Part shown: in pieces, positions 42,375 through 53,360 of the stretch
How positions within the stretch are numbered: the first letter of the stretch is position 1
Layout of the letters: the number at the start of each line of letters is the position of its first letter
Source: Rapana venosa
Lineage: Eukaryota > Mollusca > Gastropoda > Neogastropoda > Muricidae
Assembly: GCA_028751875.1 (NCBI GenBank)
Contig: CM054138.1
Coordinates: forward strand, 46,370,055-46,434,054
DNA length: 64,000 nucleotides
Direction of reading: 5' to 3'
Program-made: the position numbers and the translations under genes
The notes under the pieces: model-generated
The model's input: only the letters and a program-made list of their open reading frames with translations
What the model was told of the DNA's origin: nothing
The model's database searches: none

Positions 42375-43870
42375 TCAGTGACTGCTATATAACATTGGAC
42401 TTGACTGGAGCTGTTCTGGTGTTGGCTTTGGCACAGGTGATGCTTCCCATCATTCTTTTATTGATGGCACTGGACCTAACTGGGGCTGTTGAGGCGATTT
42501 GACCTTGGCATAGACGACTTTGGCACAGGCAAAGTTTCTCATTACTTGGTTTTTGATGTCACTGGACCTGACTGAAGCTGTTTTGGTGTGTTGACTTTGG
42601 CACAGGCAATGCTTCCCATCTAGTTTTTGATGCTGAATCTGGACTTAAGCTGTTCTTGTGCATTGATTTTGGCTCAGACGATACCCATCCTATTATTGAT
42701 GGCGCTGGACTTGACTGGAGCTGTTCTGGTGTATTGACTTTGGCACAGGTGACGCTTCCCATCATTCTATTATTGATGGCGCTGGACTGGGGCTGTTCAG
42801 GTACACTGACTAAAGTCAGCAGAGGCAATGCTTCCCAACATTCAGTTTTTTAAAAGGCACTGGTCTTGACTGAAGTTTTTCTGGTATACTGACTTTGGCA
42901 CAGGGTGATGCTTCCCATCAATCATTGGTGGTGCTGGACCTGACTGGGGCTGTTGAGGTGATTTGACCTTGGCATAGGCGACTTTGGCACAGGCGAAGTT
43001 TCTCATTACTTGGTTTATGATGTCACTGGACCTGACTGGAGCTGTTTTGGTGTCGACTTTGGCACAGGCGAAGCTTCTCATTACTTGGTTTATGATGTCA
43101 CTGGACCTGACTGGAGCTGTTTTGGTGTGTTGACTTTGGCACAGGCAATGCTTTCCATCATCTAGTTTTGATGGTGCTGGATCTGACTCGAGCAAATCTT
43201 GTGCATTGATTTTGGCACAGGCGATGCTTCCCATCATTCTATTATTGATGGCGCTGGACTGGGGCTGTTCAGGTATACTGACTAAAGTCAGCAGAGGCAA
43301 TGCTTCCCAACATTCAGTTTTTTAAAAGGCACTGGTCTTGACAAGTTTTTCTGGTATACTGACTTTGGCACAGGGTGATGCTTCCCACATCATTCACTGG
43401 TTCTGCTGGACCTGACTGGGGCTGTTGAGGTGATTTGACCTTGGCATAGGCGACTTTGGCACAGGCGAAGTTTCTCATTACTCTATATGTCACTGGACCT
43501 GACTGGAGCCGTTTTGGTGTTGATTTTGGCACAGGCAATGCTTTCCATCTAGTTTTTGATGGTGCTGGATCAAGCTGCTCTTGTGTATTGACTTTGGCAC
43601 AGGCGATGCTTCCCATCATTATTATTGATGGCATGGACTGGGGCTCCTGTTCTGGAGTATTGACTTTGGCACAGGCGATGCTTCCCAACATTCAGTTATG
43701 GCGCTGAATTTGACTGGAGCTGATCTGGTGTATTGAATTTGGCACAGGCAAAGCTTTCCATCACGACTTTGGCAGAGGCAATCCTTCCCACCATTCAGCA
43801 ACTGTTAAGTGTTGGACTTGAGCTGTTCTGGTGTGTTGACCTTGGCACAGGTGATGCTTCCGTCATTCAG
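42375..43870. repeat. Minisatellite of about 80-bp units with a ~475-bp higher-order period
   Basis: The unit contains GACTTTGGCACAGGCGATGC, TTCCCATCATTC and CTGGACCTGACTGGAGCTGT. About 18 units occur. The block with AAAAGGCACTGGTCTTGAC and GGCATAGGCGACTTTGGCAC recurs at 42840 and 43315, giving a longer period. Frames across it are not genes. Confidence 0.92.
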
Positions 43871-44394
43871 TAACTGAAGGCACCAGGACTGAACTGTTCT
43901 GGCTCTTCTTTTACCTGGTCAAACAGGAGTCCCAAACTATAGAAATGATAAAAATCAGCAAACGTTAGAACTAAACAATAAATGTATATATGACAAAGAT
44001 AAAACAATGAGTCAGCTGCCATAGCATAAAGAGATAGCACACTGGATTCTTGGTCATTAAGTTGTGGGTCCAAATCTCATAAGTAGCACAGATTTTATGT
44101 CATCACATATGCAGATCTTATTCACGATCCCTTCACTGAGCCTTATCAATTTGGTCAGATTTCAATACATTCAGTGTACTGGAAAATAAATTCATACACT
44201 CATGGACCATGAAAGCATTTCAACTAAAACAGTATATTTATAATAAAAAAAATTTGCATAACGTATTTGAAGAAAATCTTAAGTTTTCTTCTAAACGTTT
44301 AACTACAGCAAACAACTGAAATTATATCCTACCCATAGACTTAGATTGAACACAATAACGCGTCATGTATAACAAACTCATTCAACTGTAGCTA

Positions 44395-44520
44395 TATGGT
44401 TCTATAAGCGCTTCTATTTGTTACTTTTACAAGATTCATCCTATATAAATTCCATATATTATAATAATAATAATAATAATTATTATTATTATTATGATTA
44501 TTATTATTATTATTATATAC
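44395..44520 (-). repeat. Repeat I copy with (AAT)n
   Basis: TATAAATTCCATATATTATA with AGCGCTTCTATTTGTTAC matches repeat I in reverse, followed by AAT/ATT repeats. Confidence 0.65.
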
Positions 44521-44589
44521 TTACAGAGCAAGGTCTTGATGGGAAAACGGTCTCCAGATGATAGCCCCATTTCTGATGAGAGGTCCCTT

Positions 44590-44705
44590 ATTGTGCTCCA
44601 CATGACTCCGCCCCAGTTTTGGAGACCTCTCCCAAGTGATCCAAATGACTCAGCCCCAATTTGGAGACGTCTCCCATGTGATCCACATGATAACTAGCCT
44701 GGTCA
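44590..44705. repeat. Tandem repeat, 2-3 units of ~48 bp
   Basis: GTGATCCA.ATGACTC.GCCCCA and TTGGAGAC.TCTCCCA recur two to three times. Confidence 0.75.
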
Positions 44706-44789
44706 GAACCCGTGCGGAATAAAGGGTGGGAAGGAAAAAACTGGAGGAAATGTTCTGAAAATGTGAAGGGATAGCAGAGCCACACCCCC

Positions 44790-45320
44790 TCATGACCTCT
44801 GTCCTTAAAGATGCCAGTTGGTGACACAGTCACTCATAACCACTGTCCTGAAGATGCCAGTAGGCGACAAGAGACACTCCCTCATACCCAGTGTCCTAAA
44901 GATGCCAGTAGGTGACACAGTTGTACTCCTTCAAAACCAATGTCCCAAAGATGCCAGTGAGTGATAGTCACACTCTCTCGTAACTACTGTCCCAAAGATG
45001 AAGCCACACTCCCTCATCCTCACTGTCCCAAAGTTGAAGTCACGCTCCCCCATATTCATAAACAATGTCCCAAAGATGAGTCATGCTCCCTCATAACAAT
45101 TGTCTCAAAGATGCCAGTAGGTGACAAAAGTCACACTTCCTCATAACCGCTGTCCCAAGATGGAAGTCACACTCCCTCATAACCACTGTCCCAAAGACGC
45201 CAGTTGGTGACAGAGTCACTCCCTCATAACCACTGTCCCAAAGATGCCAGTTGGTGATAGAGACACTCCGGCATAACCACTGTCCCAAAGATGAAGTCAC
45301 ACCTCCTCATACCCAATGCC
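44790..45320. repeat. Minisatellite of about 47-bp units
   Basis: About 11 units of CTCATAACCACTGTCCCAAA with GATGCCAGTTGGTGACAGAG, some shortened to about 35 bp. Confidence 0.92.
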
Positions 45321-45769
45321 TCAAAGCCTTTGTAGGTGGTGGTCTTTTTGGACACCAAGACATCACTGTCACCGAGATTGCTCTCCTTAGATCTCTTGCA
45401 CTACCTTTTCCCCCCCATATTGTTTAAATCTAATTCTATTCTTTTGTGGCCACTTGTTTTAGCTAATTTTAAAGCTATGCTACTATTTTATTCCCTATTT
45501 TATCATTTTGGCTGAATTTAATTCTATACTATTTTATTCTTATCCGTCCTATTCTATTTTACTCTATTCTATCTTTTTAGCAAGGATCAGGGATACAATC
45601 AAGAATTTGGTGCCCAGTGATGGTACAAAGGCAACTGACAGAGCAGACCAATAGCAAGGACATCGCCTTACCAAAACCCTTGGCAGCAAAATCTGCAAGG
45701 ACAGCAGGACTCTTGAATTTCTGCCTTCTTGGACATTCTAAATGCTGTTTTGTCCAGCTTTAGAAATAT

Positions 45770-47600
45770 GATAGGTCCTTCAGACCCACTCTTGCAAATG
45801 CTCTGGTTCAGTCCTGCAGGATTTGGAAATTAAGTCTTCACTAACGATGAGAACCTTGAGGATAGCAGAATATCCCCATTCTAAGAACCTTGGGGATAGC
45901 AGAATATCCCCAATTCTAAGAACCTTGAGGATAGAATATCCCCATTCTGAGAACCCTGGGAATAGCAGAATATCCCCATTATAAGAACCTAGGAGAAAGC
46001 AGAATACCCCCATTCTATGGACCCTGGGGATAGCGGAATATCCCCATTCTGAGAACCCTGGGATAGCAGAATACCCCCATTCTGAGAACCTTGGGGATAG
46101 CAGAATATCCCCATTCTGAGAACCTAGGAGATAGCAGAATATCCCCATTCTAAGAACCTAGGAGATATCAGAATACCTCCATTCTATGGACCATGGGAAT
46201 AGAATACCCCCATTCTAAGAACCTTGGGGATAGCAGAATATCCCCATTCTAAGAACCTTGGGGATAGCAGAATAACCCCATTTTATGGACCCTGGGAATA
46301 GCGGAATATCCCCATTCTGAGAACCCTGGGGATAGCAGATTACCCCCATTCTATGGACCCTGGGAATAGAATACCCCCATTCTAAGAACCTTGGGGATAG
46401 CACAATATCCAAATTCTGATAACCTTGGGAATAGCAGAATATCCCCATTCTAAGAACCTAGGAGATAGCAGAATATCCCCATTCTATGGTGCCTGGGAAT
46501 AGCAGAATATCCCCATTCTGAGAACCTTGGGGATAGCAGAACATCCCCATTCTAAGAACCTTGAGGATAGCAGAATACCCCTATTCTAAGAACCTTGGGG
46601 ATAGCAGAATATCCCTATTCTAAGAACCTTGGGGATAGCAGAATATCCCTATTCTAAGAACCTTGGGGATAGCAGAATATCCCCATTCTGAGAACCCTGG
46701 GAATAGCAGAATATCCCCATTCTGAGAACCCTGGGAATAACAGAATATCCCCATTTTAAGAACCTAGGAGATAGAATATCCCCATTCTATGGACCTGGAA
46801 ATAGCAGAATATCCCCATTCTGAGAACCCTGGGGATAGCGGAATATCCCAGTTCTGACAACCCCGGGAATAGAAGAATATCCCAATTCTGAGAACCTTGG
46901 AGATAGCAGAATATCTGTTGTAAGAACCTCAGAGATAGCAGAATATCCCCATTCTGAGAACCTTATGGATAGCAGAATACCCCCATTCCGAGAACCTTAT
47001 GGATAGCAGAATACCCCCATTCTGAGAACCTTGGGAACAGCAGAATATCCCCATTCTGAAGAAATGTGATAGGTCATTCAGACCCAATCTTGCAAATGCA
47101 TCAAAACTACCATTGCTCTGGCTCAGTCCTGCAGGATTCCTAAACTAAGTCTTCACTAATACTGAGAACCTTGGGGATAGCAGAATATCCCCATTCTGAG
47201 AACCTTGGGGATAGCAGAATATCCCCATTATGAGAGCCCTGGGGATAACAGAATATCCCTATTTTGAAAACCTGGGAGATAGCCCTGGGGATAGCAGAAT
47301 ATCCCCATTCTGAGAACCCTGGGGATAGCAGAATATCCCCATTCTGAGAACCCTGGGAACAGCAGGATATCCCCAGTCTTAGATTCCTGGGGACAGCAGA
47401 ATATCCCCCATTCCGAGAACTTTGGGGATAAGCACAATATCCCCAAACCTTGGGGATAGCAGAATACCCCCATTCCGAGAACCCTAGGGATGCAAGAATA
47501 TCCTCATTCTGAGAACCTTGGGGATAGCAAAATATCCCCATTCTGAAAATTCTGGGAATAGCAGAATATCCCCATTCTGAGAACTTTTGGGGATGGTTGA
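45770..47600. repeat. 34-bp hairpin minisatellite, about 45 units, with duplicated leader
   Basis: The unit is GAACCTTGGGGATAGCAGAA then TATCCCCATTCTGA. GGGGATA and TATCCCC pair around a 6-nt GCAGAA loop. The array runs 45848-47058 and 47160-47600. A leader of about 80-100 bp (GACCCA.TCTTGCAAATGC, TCAGTCCTGCAGGATT, AAGTCTTCACTAA) precedes both parts, so array plus flank was duplicated. Long minus-strand frames cycle through three peptide types and are repeat artefacts. Confidence 0.93.
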
Positions 47601-47628
47601 ATATCCCCATACCAAAAGCTAAGGTCCA

Positions 47629-47803
47629 ACATATTCCTGATCTAAAGTCCATGGAAACAAAGCTGTGTGAAGGCTTTGTGGAACCATTTCCTTCCTCCAT
47701 TCCCTAACCCTCTCATCTAACAAAGGCCCAACCCAGCTAGTATCACGTTTCACAACATGGCGTTTGTGGCGAGAAGGTCCAAGGTTTCTGGGAAGTTTCT
47801 GAA
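47629..47803 (-). CDS. Possible terminal coding exon, unidentified
   Basis: The minus strand reads TGTTTTCAG, then 58 stop-free codons: KLPRNLGPSRHKRHVVKRDT, SWVGPLLDERVREWRKEMVP, then a TAG. The composition is protein-like (charged, no repeat) and unlike the flanking repeats. I do not recognise the family and no exon in consistent phase was found. Confidence 0.3.
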
Positions 47804-47835
47804 AACAAAAAAATGAAAATAATGATATGACAATG

Positions 47836-47849
<14 letters not shown>

Positions 47850-47890
<41 letters not shown>

Positions 47891-48268
47891 CATGTGCGCA
47901 CGAGTGCAGGAAGGAAGGTGGCAAGATGGTTAAGACGTTCGCCTGCCAACAAGTTAACCGTGAGGTTCTGGGTTCGATTCCCAGCCTCGCCCTTTCTTCC
48001 CAGTTTTGACCAAAAAAATCGAACTGAATGTCAAAGTCCTTCGGATGACGACTATAAACCGAGGCCCCGTGTGCGAACGCATGCAGAACATCTTGCGCAC
48101 ACGTTAAATCCTGTTCCGCTTTTCGGAAGAGTAGGCCATTGTGTGACGGTGGAAACATGACAAAATTGACAAAACCGCATATACACGGGGACTGGATGTA
48201 AAAAAGCACATGAGTGCTTATTCCATTATCCTCGATATAAAAGAATAAATAAATAAAATAAATAAATA
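47850..48268 (+). mobile_element. (GT)n then type-C SINE, full length
   Basis: (GT)n at 47850-47888. The SINE runs from about 47905 to 48268 and is the best type-C copy: box A GGCAAGATGGTTAAGACG, box B GGTTCGATTCCC, linker GAACTGAATGTCAAAGTCC, the common body, ATTATCCTCGATATAAAAGA and an (AATA)n tail. Head and linker differ from type A, while the body is nearly the same. Confidence 0.88.
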
Positions 48269-48289
48269 AATGAGCCACACTTTCAGTCA

Positions 48290-48560
48290 CATAAGATTTT
48301 TGCAGTTTACCCGACTTTGGTACCCAGGGAGACGGGTGCTTTGCCACCAGAGTAATGTCACCCATATTTTCTCCAGTGTGTTTTTTTCCATAGAAAGATG
48401 GATTTTTTTTCCAACTGATTTTTGCCAGGGGCAATGCTCTCCTGAGTTGTTTTTTTTGGGTGTTAAGTATGTTGCACAATGGACCTCAGTTTATCATCTG
48501 GGCCAAAAGAGGCATCCAGACCACCTCTAACGGTCTAGCATGGCATATGGGAGGAAAGTA
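48290..48560 (-). mobile_element. SINE G, 3' part
   Basis: Shares with 56160-56552 (same orientation) blocks around TTTTGCCAGG.(G)CAA.(T)GCTCTC, GTATGTTGCACA..GG and CATCTG....AAAAGAGGCATC. The tRNA-like head is lost. Confidence 0.5.
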
Positions 48561-48599
48561 GGGGATCATAAGGAAATCCAGCCAACATTTTTCTGGTTG

Positions 48600-48638
<39 letters not shown>

Positions 48639-48672
48639 GTATGTGCACGCGCGCGGGCGCGCACATGAGTGC
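48600..48672. repeat. (GT)n / (GC)-rich tract
   Basis: GT repeats followed by alternating GCGCGC and ATGCGTGC, a left-handed-DNA-prone sequence. Confidence 0.85.
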
Positions 48673-48894
48673 ATGCGTGCGTGCTGAATCACTGGGGGAA
48701 AAGCTCTTCTGCATGTCCACAGAGAACAAATTGCCCTCAGGCATGTTTTGAAGTTTGCGAATCAATGATCGTCTGCTTGAACATTTTTTTAAGCGAAAAA
48801 AAGCAGTATGTCATCAAAACAACTTTAAGACTGCACCGCTGTGTCACGCGATTCAGACAAGTTTAAACAATGAATAGGCAGGCGTTTGTGTGTT

Positions 48895-49290
48895 GGAGGG
48901 GAGGGAGGGGGTCATAGCCTAGTGGTTAGAGTGTTGAGCTCACAATTTGACAGTGCGAATTTGAGCCGCCACCCAGCCACCCTGGGATAACAGTCATGTC
49001 TCAACTACCCCGAAAAGTAGTTCGCTGGAGACTATAAACCAAGGTCCCAGTATGAACGCTTGCAGAACGTCTTTAGCACAGTTAAAACCCGTTCCACATT
49101 CGGAGAGTAGGCCATCATGTAGGGTAGGAACACCTCACCAAAAAAACCGCCTGAACACTACCACCGGTGTGTTTAGAGATTCTACCGAAGTCGGAATGTG
49201 GCTACCTAAGTTAATGGTGGGCAAACAGCCATAATCATACGCAAAAACATCGTGAAGAGCTTTAGGCCTAGCTGAGGGACAGCACACACA
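48895..49290 (+). mobile_element. Composite SINE, head A + body + B-type 3' end
   Basis: Box A CATAGCCTAGTGGTTAGAGT, shortened linker, body, then from about 49180 the B 3' part (GAAGTCGGAATGTGGCTACC). Confidence 0.7.
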
Positions 49291-50100
49291 AAACTTCAGG
49301 AAAAGTGGCAAGGCATCCAAACTGCACATGACTGTACTAGGTCTACAGCATCATGGGATTCAGCCAAGCTGAAAAATTAATGATAAACATGAGGGGCGAT
49401 TTTTATGTTCAGCGTTTTACGAGGCTATCATCACATCAACGTCTCCGCAGCTAGATCTATCAGAAGCAAGTAACAGACCAGAAAATGCAGCAAAAACAAA
49501 ATAATCCTGCCAGTCTGATTTTATTCAAACAGTTCAAACATTGCACTACATGAAAATGCGCAGTACTGCACACACTTGTAGAGGCCTACAATGTTCATTA
49601 TATTATTAGCCTATAGTATTGTTATTTTGTCAAAGAAAGGCTGTGCGAATTTTCTGGGCTTCCACCCTGCTCTTATAGGCCTGGCCCAACATCAACAGGC
49701 ATCCACGACTTGTTTCATGACGAAATTTCTTAAACATTTGTGCCCCCAGTCCCTTACATTTGTATTTGTAAAAAAACTTAATTGTGCGCGTGTGTGTGTT
49801 TACATTTGAATTTGTAAAAATCTATTAATCGTAACTGGCTGCATGTGAAAGAATAGGATGAATGCGAGCGCTTTGATTTGTTTTTTGCAAGATTTAGCGC
49901 TGTATAAATTCCATGTATTATTATTATTATTATTACTTAGGCCTAGGCTAGCTTATATGTGTGTGTGTGTGTGCATGCTGCGATCGCGAAATGCGCGTGG
50001 CTGCCAAGATCCCTGGCTCCTTGAACTAGCCTGGACATTATTCAAACACGATAACAAATACCCGAATATTTGCAAAAACTTAGCATACTCACAATGTGAT
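49291..50100. other. Unassigned; repeat I scrap (minus) at 49870-49940
   Basis: TTAGCGCTGTATAAATTCCA with (ATT)n is repeat I in reverse. No gene seen. Confidence 0.5.
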
Positions 50101-50105
50101 TTTCG

Positions 50106-50235
50106 TTGAAGTCACAGCAGTGATGGCATCCACAGCTGCAAGAATGTTTTGTTGTTTTGTTCTCATGAGGATTTGGCTTCTGTTGCTGTGGTCTGCTGCC
50201 AAGTTAGACTAGGCCTAGCTGCCAGTCAAAGGTCA
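50106..50235 (-). CDS. Possible 5' coding exon of an unidentified gene
   Basis: On the minus strand, CTTGGCAG precedes an exon with ATG (about 50174) followed by RTKQQNILAAVDAITAVTST and KIT, then a GTGAGT donor. An alternative acceptor inside it (TTCTTGCAG) would instead give a Cys/His-rich reading (CGCHHCCDFNENHI). I cannot choose between them or identify the protein. Confidence 0.25.
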
Positions 50236-50544
50236 ACCCAATGTAGACAGGGTTAGGCCTAGGCCTACCATCCATCAACCAAGGTCTGTCCGTTGTGCAC
50301 AGGGTGGTCTTCTGTTGTGTTGAGAGGCTGAAGATCCCGAATGTCTGATGTCTTTCTTGATGTGTCCTGTGCACAGGAAGTTTGCCGTTAGCCTAGCCTA
50401 GGCCCTAGTTATGACGAGTACTCACTTTTAGTTGGCGATTCGCACTAGCCTAGCATTTTACCTGGCTTTTCCACTCAGTGCGTGCGCGCATGCAGGCATA
50501 CGTACATGTAATTTGTGCTGGGTGCACGTGAGCTTTATGCGCGA

Positions 50545-50708
50545 CGCACGCTGTAGCCAAGTGGCTAAAAGACCGACTTCAATCACACTGTCCATCAAGT
50601 CGTGGGTTCGAATCTCGACGGTGTATGGCGAATAAAGGGTGGGAATTTTTACGATCTCCCAGGTTAAATTCAAGTGCAGACCTCCCAATAATTTCATTCT
50701 CTTCGTGC

Positions 50709-50779
<71 letters not shown>

Positions 50780-50968
50780 TGCAGAAGTTCAAATATAGCG
50801 ATTCCGTAATTCTTGTCAGCGTACGACGAGTTACGGAAACTCAAACATAACCAGCATACATCCCTGAATTCGGAATGCGGTTACCTTCATGGTAGGCAAA
50901 AACGGGTCGCATACGCAAGAATCTCACCATTGTTGAATCTCGGAGCTCTAGCCGAGGAACCAAAAAAG
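50545..50968 (+). mobile_element. Type-B SINE, full length, with internal microsatellite
   Basis: Box A TGTAGCCAAGTGGCTAAAAG, box B GGTTCGAATCTCG, GGTGGGAATTTTTACGATCT, then (TA)n(CA)n at 50708-50780 inside the element, GTTACGGAAACTCAAACATA and the 3' end to CTCTAGCCGAGGAACC. It is the reference copy of family B here. Confidence 0.88.
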
Positions 50969-51014
50969 TTTACAGCCAGGCAAGTTTGCATCAGCTAAAG
51001 CATCACACCTACGA

Positions 51015-51240
51015 AGCTCCTCTATTTCCTTCGGATGAGACTGTATACCGAGGTCCCGTGTGCGAACGCACGCAGAACATCTTGCGCACACGCTAAAACC
51101 CGTTCCGCATTTCGGAAGAGTAGGCCATTATGTGCCGGTGGGAACGGATGACAAAATTTACAAAACTGCATACACATAGGGATTGGATGAAAAGCACATG
51201 AGTGCTTATTCCATTATCCTCGGAATAAAAAGCATTTTAA
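51015..51240 (+). mobile_element. SINE body and tail, head-less
   Basis: Starts CTTCGGATGAGACTGTATAC (the A/C junction) and runs to TTATTCCATTATCCTCGGAA. It cannot be assigned to A or C because it begins at the shared junction. Confidence 0.8.
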
Positions 51241-51304
51241 AATATGGTTAAAAGGCGGGGGAGGGGGGGGGGGGGGAGTTGGCCTTCAGTAAGCAATGCT
51301 GTGT

Positions 51305-51735
51305 TTGAATCAAAGTAGGGGAACAGGACAACCTAGTGGTTAGAACGTTGCACTCGCAATTAGACGGTCCGAGATTGAACCTGTGTTCAAGCCACTTAAC
51401 ACGACGCCAGTTCAGGAGAAATCTTCACTCGGGAGTTCAGTACTGACTCCACTCCCCCAAAAGTCCTTTGGATGAGACTATTAAGTCGAGATCCCGTGTG
51501 CGAACGCACGTAGAACATCTTGCGCACACATTAAAACCAGTTCTGCCTTTGAGAAGAGTAGGCAGTTTGTGCTGGTAAGAACGAACGACAATTTGTGTGT
51601 TTGAATAGCGCATGCACACTGTTGTTTAGCCATCATCCCAGAGGTCGGAATGTGACTACCTTAATGGGTGGGCAAAAACGGTAGCATACGAAAATTGGTG
51701 AACCTCATTGCTCTAGCCGAGGTATGAATCCCTCA
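51305..51735 (+). mobile_element. Composite SINE, head A + body + B-type 3' end
   Basis: Box A CAACCTAGTGGTTAGAACG, a long linker (two versions of the GTTCA.GAGAAAT block), body to GAACGAACGACAA, then the B 3' part from CCCAGAGGTCGGAATGTGAC. Confidence 0.8.
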
Positions 51736-51914
51736 CCCCACCCACCCCAAAAAAACCCAACCAAACAAAACAAACTCCGAAGTCCCATGTCTAACTTTGC
51801 AGAAGACTAACTTACACACAAGACAAACCTATCTTTCGTACAAGATTCAGTATGGTCGGTAACATGAATAGCCTGAAAGGGTATGGGTTGCACCATATTC
51901 AGCCTGCTCAAGAC

Positions 51915-52150
51915 TTAGCGGTAGGCATCCTTTAGTCTCGGAAGACTATGGAGTTGCGCTCTAGGTGTTTATTCTGGTAGCCTACAGCATGGGTTGTGGC
52001 TGGCCAATCCAACATGGAAATGACAGTCCTTATGGCAGAGGGCACAGATGAAGTCTGACGCTGGTCAAGACACTACCTGAAGCTTTCAATGCAGTACCCC
52101 AGCAACTCCAAAAGGAGTTAAAGTCTCAGGAGAGAGAGCACAGGCGGGAA
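51915..52150 (+). mobile_element. LINE-related 3' fragment
   Basis: The end (ATGCAGTACCCCAGCAACTC then AGGAGTTA) matches the 3' UTR stem of the LINE fragment at 13465-13722. The 5' part, with TCTCGGAAGACTATGGAGTT, is a repeat I cannot classify. No reading frame is preserved. Confidence 0.45.
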
Positions 52151-52281
52151 ATCCATAATAAAACCAAAGTTCGATTTATCCTCTTGCTGTCCAAAATGTT
52201 TAAACATGTAGGCCTACACAAAAATAATCCTGGATACTAAACAAATCAGCATTAAAAAATTATTCAAAAAATAACAAAAGT

Positions 52282-52460
52282 TACCTGTAGCCTCAGGTGA
52301 AAACTGACCAACGGCGACAACGCGTAGTGTGGTCCCGCCTGTCGCTCTGAACTTGTTATCATCGGCCACCGTGGAATGAAGAGTGAAGAGTGTTGGTTGG
52401 TATTGCAGTACTTGTACTCAGCCCTCAGTGAGCGAATAGTCATTCTACCAATGCATCATG
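52282..52460 (-). promoter_or_regulatory. Possible promoter / first exon of an unidentified minus-strand gene
   Basis: A relatively CpG-rich patch (CGGCGACAACGCG, CCCGCCTGTCGC) with a minus-strand GTAACT donor after GAGGCTACAG. An ATG-started frame MITSSERQAGPHYALSPLVS leads into it. It could equally be a 5' UTR exon for the candidate at 50106-50235. Confidence 0.25.
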
Positions 52461-52544
52461 GTATATCAGCGTTGATGATGATAACTTGTCATATGAGAGC
52501 TCACTTCTCTCTCTCTATGATCCCAGATCTTTGTCTCTGATTTA

Positions 52545-52588
52545 TACTCACACACACACACAAACACACGCATGCCCGCACGCCAATG

Positions 52589-52685
<97 letters not shown>
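52545..52685. repeat. (AC)n, (GT)n(GA)n block
   Basis: AC run, 20-bp gap, then GT and GA runs. The AC and GT arms are complementary. Confidence 0.92.
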
Positions 52686-52686
<1 letters not shown>

Positions 52687-52904
52687 CATGCGTTGGCATA
52701 TGTGAACAAACATATAGAAAATAAATTATAAATTAAGACCAATCCCGTTGCTGAGACAAAGCCCGATAGTGCAACCTGTCTCCTCTTCTCTGCCTTGTCA
52801 GATTTTGAACTTTTATGCTTTCCTGTCTGTCAAAGGGGAGGCTATCATGTATCAGGCATTCCTGATGATCAGAAGGCTATTCTTTCCCTCGGATTCACTT
52901 TACC

Positions 52905-52907
52905 ATT

Positions 52908-52938
<31 letters not shown>

Positions 52939-53022
52939 CGTGTGTGCGCACGTGAGAGTGCATGCGCGTGTGGATAATGTGTGTGTGTGCCTTTGCATGT
53001 GGTGTGGGTGTGTGTAAATATA
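52905..53022. repeat. (TG)n/(CG)-containing tract
   Basis: TGTGTG, GCGCGCGCG and TGTGTG repeats. Confidence 0.9.
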
Positions 53023-53025
53023 TAC

Positions 53026-53335
53026 TGGGGACGGGATAGCTCTGTGGTCAGAGCAAGCGCTTTCTCCAAGTTAAGTTTAAGCAGCACTGAGCAAGGTTTC
53101 CAAGTGGATGGGTGACTCTTTGCGCAGCTTGGCTTCAGTACAGTCCACCCCGCCCCTCTCCCCCGCCAGTTCACCCAGCTGTAAATGGATACCTGCCCTC
53201 TTTAGGGTCGGGGAAGGTAAAGCAGCCAGGGAGAGGAGATGGGCGCCGCCCTCAATATGCTGGCCCCTGGAGAAGCTGATGTCCCTGACACCTCACACCA
53301 CAACGTCATCGTAGGTTATGGGGCACCTTCAAATA
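53026..53335 (+). mobile_element. tRNA/5S rRNA chimeric SINE, full length
   Basis: Start GGGGACGGGATAGCTCTGTG (tRNA box-A-like). The 5S-like segment is at 53066-53117 (AGTTTAAGCAGCACTGAGCA, AAGTGGATGGGTGAC). The body has TTCACCCAGCTGTAAATGGA and GGTAAAGCAGCCAGGGAGAG, and the 3' end GTAGGTTATGGGGCACC then AAATAAATAT. Confidence 0.82.
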
Positions 53336-53360
53336 AATATAATGTGTGTGTTTTATTTTC

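Noticed and set aside
45655..45695. 21-nt microexon between TCCTTGCAG and GTAAGG (minus)
   Set aside because: Good splice-site look, but no neighbouring exon in phase and no recognisable protein.
47140..47700. 186-codon minus-strand frame with repeated GYSAIPR-type peptides
   Set aside because: It is the 34-bp minisatellite read across three frames. No start context or conserved domain.
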